In this document: positions 47,101 through 55,324 of the stretch, in pieces
Layout of the letters: every line of letters starts with the position of its first letter
How positions within the stretch are numbered: position 1 is the first letter of the stretch
Source of the DNA: Parelaphostrongylus tenuis
Lineage: Eukaryota; Nematoda; Chromadorea; Rhabditida; Metastrongylidae
Direction: 5' to 3'
Assembly (NCBI GenBank): GCA_019055375.1
Contig: JAHQIW010006010.1
Location: 1-64,000, forward strand
DNA: 64,000 nucleotides
Made by a program: the position numbers and the translations under genes
Notes under the pieces: generated by a model
Seen by the model: the letters and a program-made list of their open reading frames with translations, nothing else
What the model was told of the DNA's origin: nothing
Database searches by the model: none

Positions 47101-47791
47101 TTTACAGCCATATTTTAGATCGAACTCGGCGTACCGGACTCGGAAATTTCTCTTAATGATCTACTTGTAGATCTCAGATGGTGCGATGATTTCTCGATCA
47201 CTTTGCTCAAAAGTATACCACTGAAATTCTTTTTGTTTTAATTACAGTCAACGTTTTGGATTGATTCAAACACCGCAGCAGCTTATGTTCAGTTGGCATG
47301 CCATCATTGATGCGCTCAAGCAACAGGATGTCAAGGTTGGAGTAAATGTTGTTGGATAAGACTTGTATATTTATAACTTATAATGAGAATGTGAACAAAA
47401 CTGCTGCTGATAAGAATTCTTTCTTTATTTTACTGCTTTTGTAACAGTGTTATGATGTTATTTCATACATCCAAGGACGCTGAGTAATATTCAAAACTGT
47501 CGATCCAGGCGGGAGTTGAACTCGCCTTTCATATCACTCAGTATCTTTGAATAAATAATACTGGTGTAGATTAAATTTTCATGCAAGGAATTATAGAATT
47601 CGCCCTTGAAATCTGCGATTAACGGAGCCGATGCCGATGTTAACGAATGTGAAGATAGACCTCAGTCGGTTGATAACAGGAAAGGCAAACGAAAAACCGA
47701 CGAGAAAGAAGATGAATATGTTGATGATCGCTTGGCGAAGCGGTGGGTTTGGTATGATAAAGACTTTATGAGTTGCGAGCCATTTTCCTAG
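44189..47791 (+). CDS. Non-receptor protein tyrosine phosphatase (PTP1B-like catalytic domain)
   Basis: Classical Cys-based tyrosine phosphatase. Exons in phase: 44189-44266, 44449-44557, 44927-45039, 45304-45407, 45823-45956, 46044-46145, 46884-46993, 47119-47180, 47248-47335, 47597-47791 (TAG); 364 residues. Seen in order: [16 protein letters not shown] (phosphotyrosine-loop region), [23 protein letters not shown] loop [11 protein letters not shown]-loop [12 protein letters not shown] with the nucleophilic Cys and Arg, and Q-loop [10 protein letters not shown]. All key residues are intact, so it should be active. The 64-residue tail is charged and ends [17 protein letters not shown]. The frame stays open upstream to the acceptor at 44090, so translation could start earlier. 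If the last intron is retained, a stop at 47357-47359 gives a short end. Two SINE-like copies sit in introns. Confidence 0.95.
45455..45700 (+). mobile_element. tRNA-derived SINE-like element, copy 4
   Basis: GTGTGGCGCACTTGTATAAG start with an A-box-like stretch, then TCTGTCTGGGAG and GAGAGATTGATCAGTACCAG as in other copies. Lies in the phosphatase intron between exons 4 and 5, on the sense strand. Confidence 0.65.
46215..46503 (-). mobile_element. tRNA-derived SINE-like element, copy 5 (inverted)
   Basis: Reverse complement of the family: AGGATAAAGCTCTCGGTGTT at the left, GGTGACTGAATGCATATTTG in the middle, and CACTGCGCCGCACGTGCC (inverted A-box end) at the right. Lies in the intron before the exon carrying the catalytic Cys. 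Confidence 0.7.
47440..47555 (-). repeat. tRNA-like repeat, single arm
   Basis: CAGGCGGGAGTTGAACTCGC core after the family phrase GTGTTATGATGTTATTTCAT, inside the last phosphatase intron. Confidence 0.6.
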
Positions 47792-47799
47792 AAACGAGG

Positions 47800-49400
47800 C
47801 TCTAACAAGTGCGTTTACAGCCATTTTTCGAAAGAAAGATGTCATAGAAAACTAGATGCATGCCTTTTATTATCTTGCGAATGTCTTTTCTTTCCTTCTT
47901 GGGAAAGGGTGGAAAATGAACATGTTGCAGTTATCGTGTGGTATTAGCTCTTGTTGTCAGAAAATCTAGCAACGAAATCAATTCTTAAAAAATTGTTGTT
48001 TTTAGTGCATAAATTTCCTAGAATTCGAATGAAATATGTTCTTTTTTTCGTGTTCTTTCTCCTTCCATTACCATCTACTCCGTATACATCGAAGATTCAT
48101 CTTTCTCAGCATTTATGCGAACCACTATATATGTTTCTTAGAGACATTTTTTCAAATTCAATACTTGTTTATTGTTGATTACTACATGGAACAATGCTTG
48201 ACATTTGCCATCGAACAGGCGACCCTTTGGGTACGCGGAAATCCCTCTCTACTCACAGATCTCTTTCCTTTTCATATCTTTCCGTTTTCCTTTCTGGAAT
48301 TTGATTTATCTTTCCATTTTCTTTGGCAGTTTCTACGTTTCTATTCTCAAAATTATATTCTCTATGTTTTTTTTTTTTTGGTACATTTCGAAAATATTCT
48401 TTTCTTGCAAGTGCAGTGAGAAATTCGTTAACCAGCAAATTATGGTGTTATTGCTTAGAAATGCATCACACAACTTATAGAAAGTGTTTTAGTACTTTCG
48501 ATGCTCAGGTTTTTCGTAACCATTCATTGAAACGATAATAATGGAAAGGCAATCAATTGTTAATCAATTAAGAAAGTAATGTGGAAAGACTGAGCTGGTT
48601 CATTTTGATAGATGGGAGTCCGATCTCGTTTTCGATCAACTCCGTGTTCGAAAATGTACAAGAAAAAAGCGAAGAAGCCGCGGACAATTATGGATGTTAA
48701 AGAATAGTGAAGAATAAAAATGGAAGGGTACGGACGAGTATGATGATGACAATGTTGGCGGTGTGATCAGATATCACGACACTTCATACTTCCTGGATCA
48801 TAGGACATCATTTTCGAGGGAATTTAGCTGAGCTGCTTCTTTCTGATGTACAGACGCTTACATTATGAGAAATATTTGTCGTTTTCGCGACTGAAATGCA
48901 AAGGTAGCGTCCACATACGATCAAGGACCTTTCAAGAAAGCAAAGAAGTGATGGAGAATGAAAACTTCAGTTGTTTTGTGCTCTCAGATGTGAATTTTTA
49001 GAGTTCACCTATATCACCTGTCGTATCCTTGATCGTTAATGATTCGAGCTGGCATCAGTAAATCTCCCACTCTTACCTATCGCGCGCAAGATTAGCCTAG
49101 TGGAGCCTCCTGGATCTAGAAATTCGTTGAACATCATATATCTCTATCAAATTTTTTTGTGAAGTGCGGACAATCGGATCGGTGGTTTTTCTGTTGTGAG
49201 CCTGAAATTTTGAGAAATCCAGTTGGTAACGGCTTTCGTCAATCGGATTTCCTCATGACGTATCATGTTTCCCGCCCACCTTATCTTCGATAGCCCGGCT
49301 ACTCCGTAGATAAAGTTATTAGAGTTTTTTTTATCTCTTGCATACCTTCATATGGATCCATTGTGGTGGGAAGATATGTATTCTAATAGTGGTTTCCCTA
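47800..49400. other. No recognised gene
   Basis: T-rich sequence to about 48400 gives hydrophobic plus-strand frames without conserved features. The rest has only short frames. No polyadenylation signal for the phosphatase stands out. Confidence 0.45.
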
Positions 49401-49422
49401 CTTTTGAAAGACATTGCAACAT

Positions 49423-49532
49423 TATACCTTTATTTCGAGTGCTTCGTTCAGACCACGCTCAAATTCAAATTCTATTGATTCTAATTTCAATTTCTATCTA
49501 AACGAAGAACTCGAAATAAAGGTATAATTAAG
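49423..49532. repeat. Inverted repeat (about 28-bp arms)
   Basis: TTATACCTTTATTTCGAGTG near 49424 and the reverse complement ending CTCGAAATAAAGGTATAATT near 49511-49530, separated by about 45 bases. It could fold into a hairpin and lies about 160 bases before hammerhead candidate 2. Confidence 0.65.
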
Positions 49533-49691
49533 ATAAAAGTACCAGCCAAAGAGCAATCGAGTCCGAAACACTCTGTGTTGGGTGAATTTTTCACTTGACA
49601 TAGAGTGTAAAGCCTTCGTACTCTATGACTCTCTATGAGGAGTGTGAGGCTCCCGAGAGAACTGACTATGAAAAGATCGAAAAACGACGGG

Positions 49692-49760
49692 TTCTGGCCG
49701 GCTGACGAGTCTGTAAGGACGAAACACGCGTATCGGGCTGTACAAGAGCCCTTACCAGAC
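49692..49760 (+). ncRNA. Hammerhead ribozyme candidate 2
   Basis: Core CTGACGA 49702-49708; stem II GTCT/GGAC around a GTAA tetraloop (49709-49720); GAAA 49721-49724; stem III AC/GT around ACGC (49724-49731); cleavage position A at 49732 after GT (fits NUH). Stem I CCGG (49698-49701) pairs with TCGG (49733-49736), and TCTGG (49693-49697) can pair with CCAGA (49755-49759). Every core base is present. Same layout as candidate 1 at 34581-34640, which suggests one element family. Confidence 0.68.
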
Positions 49761-50162
49761 CACATGACAAGTTGGCTTAAATAACAATGAAAGGACATTG
49801 CAACAGTTGAGTGACAATATCCAACCTAAATCGGTTGCACTACAGAATTGGATGTGGAATAGTGAAAATTACCTCTGAATTTGAAGTATGATTGAGTCAG
49901 CGATGGTGATGCTTAAAGGCTATTGACTGATGAAGGCGTCTGTGTATCAATGGTTGATACTAATACGAGTGTATTTTAATTTAAAGCTTGCTCGAGAAAT
50001 GGCTTATTTGATCGTAATTTGAGAACCAGCAGAAAAGAACGCGGGAGCGGCATCGAACGGAAATTTGTGAGAGGACTTCTGAGGGTATGGCGGAGTAACA
50101 GCTGTATGATGATGATCTGATGGAAGTGTAGAGACAATCAATGACCGCCATTGACTTGAATT

Positions 50163-50205
50163 AGCGGGTCTGACGAAGACGAAAACGTTGAAATGTTAGC
50201 CGATT
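50163..50205 (+). ncRNA. Hammerhead-like motif, second sequence type
   Basis: CTGACGA 50170-50176; stem II GACG/CGTT with AAAA loop (50178-50189); GAAA 50190-50193; GTT triplet; AGCC 50198-50201 pairs with GGGT (50066-50069 of the 50100s block, i.e. 50166-50169) with one mismatch. Related to 42511-42550. Confidence 0.45.
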
Positions 50206-50684
50206 TTCCGAGTAAATTTATTTTGTTCACTTCGTGCTATTGGTTTAATCAACAAAGAATATATGACTGATGAGATTCAATTATGTCCACAATGCATGCT
50301 TGTAAAAGTTGTAGATTATAAAATTTTTCGGTTGCAATCTTTTTGAGCGTGACTTGGTTCGAGCGAAAGGCTGTATGAAAACACATTAGCATACTCGACT
50401 CCCAGTCCTGCTACATGTCGCAAACATAACTAGCTATAAGCAGCTTGTTTAAGATCACTCCGCTCCACAAAAATTGTTATGTTGTAAATAAAACAACCAG
50501 AAAGTCATGTGTGACTGGAATAGTCCGTTGTGCTGCAAGCATGTTTGAGTTATGAATGCTTCGTACCATTTTGAAGTGTGGTGACTAGTACATTAGGAGA
50601 TTTAGTGCTGACTCAATGCGTTTCTAATAATAGCTACGCAAGTACAATTGTATCATTCCGGTCAGCGTAAAATTATCAGGTCTT

Positions 50685-51965
50685 ATAAGTTTTGGCATTA
50701 GAGGCACGAGAAACATCTAGTTTACTTACCAGAAGTGAATAAAAATGCTTTACAACACTATTTTAAGTCTGTGCGATCAGCCTGAACACATTTATGCTAT
50801 CTTTCAGACAACAGTCAATGCCGCGCTCATAGAATTTGTCATTCTTGGATTGAGGTACTTGTCGGACGACGATAAGTCAGGACTTTGCTGCGGAAAATCC
50901 GTTAACTTCTAGCCCAGTCCGGTCAATTTTCTCTTTGTCAGTTTGGCGACATGCAGCCTTGCGTTGTCTTGAAGCAGTATGACACTGTCGTGACGTCGAC
51001 GTGACAGAGCCTGGTGCCTTCAGTATTTCGCTAGCGGTCGCATGACTACAGTCAGAATTTTCGAATTTTTTAGTACTTTTACTGCTTTTTTTCGCAGTGT
51101 TATGTTGTTTCATATATACCTGAGAGAATGAGTGGTGAGCAAAAACACAGTCTCAGGCGGGAATCGAACCCGCGTTTCCTCCTATCGGGGGACTACCACG
51201 GCACCACCGAAGTAGATGCACACCACCACTCATTCTCCAACATCTCTATGCTAGCTATCAGCCACCAACCTTTAACAGGTTTGCTCGGGTGTGCGATTTC
51301 GCTTTATAAACCCAGTTGAGCTGGCAGCCATTCTAATAACTTTTTAATGAGTGATGGCACAATGTGCCTCGGTGGTGTGGTGATAGAGCATGAGCCCCGG
51401 ATAGGATGAAACGCGGGTTTGATTCCCACCTGAGGCCGTGCTTTTACTCACCGCTCAATTCTCTTAGGTATATTTGAAACAGTCAAAATTGTCGGCCAAC
51501 TTCTCGATAGTCAAAATCAGATCCCCAATTACTTCGATGACGTCCTCTCAATCAACTTCGGGTGGACGTAGTTGGTCCTTCAAGTTGATGTGGCCCATCG
51601 CGAAATTCATTAAAGAACGGAAACGCTATTCGCTGATCACAAAACCTTGTGCCTTTGCACGGTTTATGTTCTTGGAGGTAGTCTGTGCATCGTGCCACAG
51701 TTCGTAGTCGTAAAACAGCAAATTGCGATAAAGGCTTTGTTGAGCGGCTTTAATGCGGCAAGTATGAACAGATTTGGCACCAAAACAAAACTCAGAAAAT
51801 TCTGCACATAGAGGTATTGATTTGTTACTTGAGAGTTGGGAGAAATGTGTTTAGACTTATGGGACATACTTTGAATAGTGTCGTTAAGCAATTTTGATTA
51901 CTTCTGGTTGATGAATTTGGTGTTTATTGCTATAGCGCCAAAACTTATGAGAAGATGCAATGAAA
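50685..51965 (-). mobile_element. mariner element, internally deleted and carrying a tRNA-like palindrome
   Basis: Inverted ends TAAGTTTTGGCATTA (about 50690) and TAGCGCCAAAACTTA (about 51930), with a longer shared stretch ending ACTTACCAGAAGTGA/TTACTTCTGGTTGA. Minus strand from 51870: LFYDYEL (helix-turn-helix), NINRAKAQGFVISE, then LKDQLRPPEVD and EDVIEVIGDL. Near 50860-50800 a C-terminal remnant SKNDKFYERGID. The catalytic middle is gone and copy D of the palindromic tRNA-like element occupies the space. Confidence 0.75.
51065..51480. mobile_element. Palindromic tRNA-like element, copy D
   Basis: Left arm CTCAGGCGGGAATCGAACCC, right arm AAACGCGGGTTTGATTCCCA, with outer ends ATATACCTGAGAGAATGAGT and TCAATTCTCTTAGGTATAT. 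The right arm folds as a tRNA-like cloverleaf outline: GCCTCGG (51370s) can pair with CCTGAGGC, and a T-arm-like stem-loop is present; the anticodon region is not tRNA-like. Confidence 0.75.
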
Positions 51966-52124
51966 GCTTTGAATATACTATATGCTTTCGAGAAATTGTA
52001 TTGTTGCTTGTTTTTTTCTTTAGTCTGATGCGTTATCAAGTGTTAAGTGGATCCTTAGGTAAGTTTCGTAGTTTTTGAACAATAAATTATTGATGGTCAA
52101 ATGAAATTTTTTTTCATTTAACCG

Positions 52125-52560
52125 CTTCTAGCGGTGTTATGAACTTTCAAATAACCCGTTGCTGCAGAGTAATGTACAAAACTTTTGCGTCAGGCGGGGC
52201 TCGAACCCATATTTCTCTCTATCCGGAAGCGCGTGCTCTAACCCTTTGCACTACTGACTCCCATCTTGCACACTACTCTTTTCACGCTACAGCGCATGTA
52301 TAAAAAAATCCCATTTGATCATCAATAACCAAAATCTGTCAGCATGATTGGGTTCAATGGCCATACCGACTACTCGGGCTAGGTCGTTGACGGCTGGCGG
52401 CTTACAGATACATGCGTTGTAGCGTAGAAAAGTAGTGTGCAAAGTGGATGTCAGTAGTGCAACGGGTTAGAGCACTTGCTCCCGGATAGAGTGAGATGTG
52501 GGTTCGAGTTTCGCCTGGCACGAAAATTTTGCGCATCACTTTACAACAACAATTTATACC
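52125..52560. mobile_element. Palindromic tRNA-like element, copy E
   Basis: Left arm TTTTGCGTCAGGCGGGGCTC followed by GAACCCATATTTC; right arm GAGATGTGGGTTCGAGTTTC with TAGTGCAACGGGTTAGAGC as A-box-like. About 200 bases of unrelated sequence separate the arms. Confidence 0.7.
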
Positions 52561-52689
52561 AAATTATAGATTATAGGCTTTTGAGGTTTGGGGCATTTGT
52601 TTATTCGTATGGTATACTCGTCTTATGTTCATCTTAACGATCCTCGTTTAGATGCTTTTTTGACTGAGTTGAACTTTTCATTAGACTTT

Positions 52690-53520
52690 TAGGTACTTAT
52701 CCATTACGAAGCGACAAATGAAAAGCCGATCTCATTCGCTGGGCAGCAACTTTTCATATGAGTGTTTATTGATCATTCGAAAGCTTAAATTCCTGACTAC
52801 AGCACCACTTGGCCGGTTTTCAAAAAGCCTTTTTTGACGTTGTTATAGGAAATTCCTTGCGTCCTAGACGCGGATATTTTTCGCCGGACAGAGCTCTTTC
52901 TTCAGACTATATTAGCAATTATTCGATAGCGGAATTCTTCTAGATTGCAGCGCTGTGCTTACATACTGAAAAGAATACTGAAAAGACCGTTGCTTATATA
53001 CTGAAAAGACCAGCAAGTAAGATAAGCTGAATTCACATGTACGACCAAGAGGGTCTTTAATTAATTCACGTGCGGCTGGTAGAGGCGCTCACGTGCGCCG
53101 GTGCGATGTCGTAAGGGATGCAAGGTTCATCACACCACAGCACGTGGCTGCCTTAGCCAGCCGCATGTGAATTGGACGGAGATCCTCTTTAGCGCGGATG
53201 GGAATTTATATTATTTTACCTGCTTCGTTGAAGAGAAGCTGTCTTTTCAGGACATAAGCACAGCGTTGCAATCAGAAACTATTACGCTATCGAATGATTA
53301 CTGAGAGTCCGAAGAAAAAGCTCTGTCCGGCGAGATATGTGCCCGTCCGAGGCTAGTTTTATTTTGATTTTTACAGCGTCATGAAAGGGTGTTTTGAGAA
53401 TCCGGCGACGTAGGGCTGTGGTCTAAAGTCTCAGCTTTTGAGTGGTCACTAACACTCTTATGAAAAGTTCCTATCAAGCGAATAAGGTCGATTTTCATCT
53501 GTCGTCTCATACTGGACAAG
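52690..53520. mobile_element. DNA transposon with long terminal inverted repeats (non-autonomous)
   Basis: About 280 bases at the left and 250 at the right are inverted copies. Landmarks left: AACTTTTCATATGAGTGTT, TTCAAAAAGCC, CGCCGGACAGAGCTCTTTCT, TTATTCGATAGC. The right side carries their complements in reverse order (GCTATCGAATGA, AAGAAAAAGCTCTGTCCGGC, GTTTTGAGAA, AACACTCTTATGAAAAGTT). The centre, about 52990-53260, has one frame of 67 codons with no transposase motif. Confidence 0.8.
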
Positions 53521-53726
53521 TACGGACTTTAATGTTCAGTGTTTGCAAATAGTTTTGTCCATTTACATCGATAACAGAGGAAATTAGCTACAACTCAAGA
53601 GCAAGCTCCTTGTAAAGCAATTTGCTTCTTGCCCTTTGATCAAGATCCCTTAATATCCGTTTTGTTTGTTGTTTCGTTTATCTACGTAATGTGCGGATCT
53701 ATGTATTCATATGCCAATCGTTATGC

Positions 53727-53800
53727 ATAGTATATATATACTAATTATATATATATTATATATTATATATTATATATATATATATAGTATATATATAATT
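53727..53800. repeat. TA microsatellite
   Basis: Nearly pure TA repeat with short interruptions. Confidence 0.9.
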
Positions 53801-54069
53801 ATGCAGAGATATATAAACACACATGCTTACATAGATCCCATAACATCCGCTCCTATAAATATCGTCGTATTTTTATTAGTATTGATTTGATGATAATAAT
53901 CAGCCTCAACGCAATGAACTGGTTTGTTGAGGTCATCGTTGTATCTTTCGGTATGCAAATAAGCAAATGACCCTAGAAAGGCCTAAGCAGCTCAAAAATG
54001 GCTTTAAGAAGCTGTAGTTACTGTAATTGTGCTGTTCTAGAGGCCATAATTATCATATCTACGTACGTT

Positions 54070-54215
54070 ATGGGATATATATATACGTACATATGTATAT
54101 ACATGTATATATATGTGCAATACACATGTATGTACACATGCACGTACATATGCGTATATATATATTATACATTATATATATATATATGTATATATGTATA
54201 TACATATATATAGTG
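54070..54215. repeat. TA/TG-rich microsatellite
   Basis: Alternating purine-pyrimidine sequence rich in TATATG and GTATAC. It ends about 180 bases before the small gene at 54395. Tyr/Ile/Cys-rich frames across it are artefacts. Confidence 0.9.
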
Positions 54216-54375
54216 TGGATGTGTGTAAATATTTTTGTTTCGTACTTCCTCGGAAAAAGTATTGCTTTACTATTTGATTGACTGATGCATGATTGCGAGT
54301 GAATAGGTGCAGGGTAATGTTATTCGGATGGCGATGTTTTAAGGCGTTGTGCGCAGAAAGGCGGTGGTTTGAAGT

Positions 54376-54387
54376 GATGTGATTCAG
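54376..54387 (+). promoter_or_regulatory. Probable spliced-leader acceptor of the small gene
   Basis: TGATGTGATTCAG ends at 54387, seven bases before the ATG at 54395. Confidence 0.5.
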
Positions 54388-54394
54388 ACGCGAA

Positions 54395-54559
54395 ATGGTG
54401 GCTCGTATGGTCGCTCGTAGCCGTGAGTCGGAAGCTGCTCGTCGAAATATCCTAGGAAATCTCTCTAACAAGTTGGGAATCAGCCGTAGTTCTTTGTTCT
54501 CGGCTAGTGGCGCTCTGATCCTCGCAGTAGTAATAGGCTATTATGTTTATAAACGATGA
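54395..54559 (+). CDS. Small (54 aa) probable tail-anchored membrane protein, unrecognised
   Basis: Single open frame with an acceptor just before the ATG, a stop TGA at 54557-54559 and AATAAA 54 bases later: a complete minimal gene layout. The first half is basic and polar (VARMVARSRESEAARRNILG). The C-terminal part holds one hydrophobic segment of about 17 residues (GALILAVVIGYYVY) followed by KR, as in tail-anchored proteins of the ER or mitochondrial outer membrane. I do not recognise the family. It sits 766 bases upstream of npp-17 on the same strand, rather far for an operon. Too short for a domain call; conservation in other nematodes would settle it. Confidence 0.65.
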   Translation: MVARMVARSRESEAARRNILGNLSNKLGISRSSLFSASGALILAVVIGYYVYKR

Positions 54560-54612
54560 TGTATTTGTACTATTACATGTGAATCAAAACGGCCCCCTTT
54601 TTCATTGTTTCT

Positions 54613-54618
54613 AATAAA
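54613..54618 (+). terminator. Polyadenylation signal of the small gene
   Basis: AATAAA 54 bases after the stop codon. Confidence 0.7.
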
Positions 54619-54619
54619 G

Positions 54620-55310
54620 AAGTTTTTTATAAACATTTTTATGAACGAGACTACTGTTTAATTTCACTGTTGACGTTGTATCTAATGTATAAGGCAGTTT
54701 AATGTAACACTTTAGAATTATATTGGTCGAAGGATTCCATTAGATTGCTGAGATGTTAAGCTTTTCCGCGTTCAGTCGTCTCTGTTGTGAAGCTGATACC
54801 CCATGGGTTGACTTTTCTTTGTAGCATTATTCTCTACATCGATTTGAGAAGCTGATGTGTACTGCATCCTTTCTCTCGTTTTTCATTGAATTATTCCGCT
54901 TAATGGCAGCTTTGTTCGATTTTTTCTCTCGTTAATTTGCTAATCTCAGTTCTTTGTCACCATTCCTTTTATTTTATGTAATTAGCTCTAATTTATTGAT
55001 AGTAATGCCCACTTGTTTTGTTTTGCTCAATTATTTTTTTGGTATATACATATACATCCACTGGTCGTATTCTCACTTAGAGCGTGATGACTGTGCTGAT
55101 ATGGCCTTATGTTCTTGAACCGTGATCATTCATTAAGTTTTGTGTTCTACATTTTTTCTATAATAACATTTTTCAAGTGATGATCCAACAGTAAATTTTT
55201 TATTCCGCGCTTTAAGACCTCATCATACCTCGTCTTTGCGAACTAATATTTATTTTCTTCTATTTTCTGTGTAATTGTTGATCGTGATTACCCAAACCAA
55301 CCTATGCATT
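54620..55310. other. Intergenic, no feature recognised
   Basis: T-rich sequence without an open frame or repeat I can name. It should hold the npp-17 promoter or outron. Confidence 0.5.
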
Positions 55311-55319
55311 GTTTTGCAG
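55307..55319 (+). promoter_or_regulatory. Probable spliced-leader acceptor of npp-17
   Basis: ATTGTTTTGCAG ends at 55319, five bases before the ATG at 55325. Confidence 0.55.
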
Positions 55320-55324
55320 TTTTA

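Noticed and set aside
48036..48480. Overlapping hydrophobic frames after the phosphatase
   Set aside because: T-rich sequence gives Phe/Leu-rich frames by base composition; no conserved feature, and the frames overlap in several phases.
51365..51440. Possible tRNA gene
   Set aside because: A 7-bp acceptor-like stem and T-arm-like loop are present, but the anticodon arm is wrong and the sequence is one arm of a repeated palindrome.
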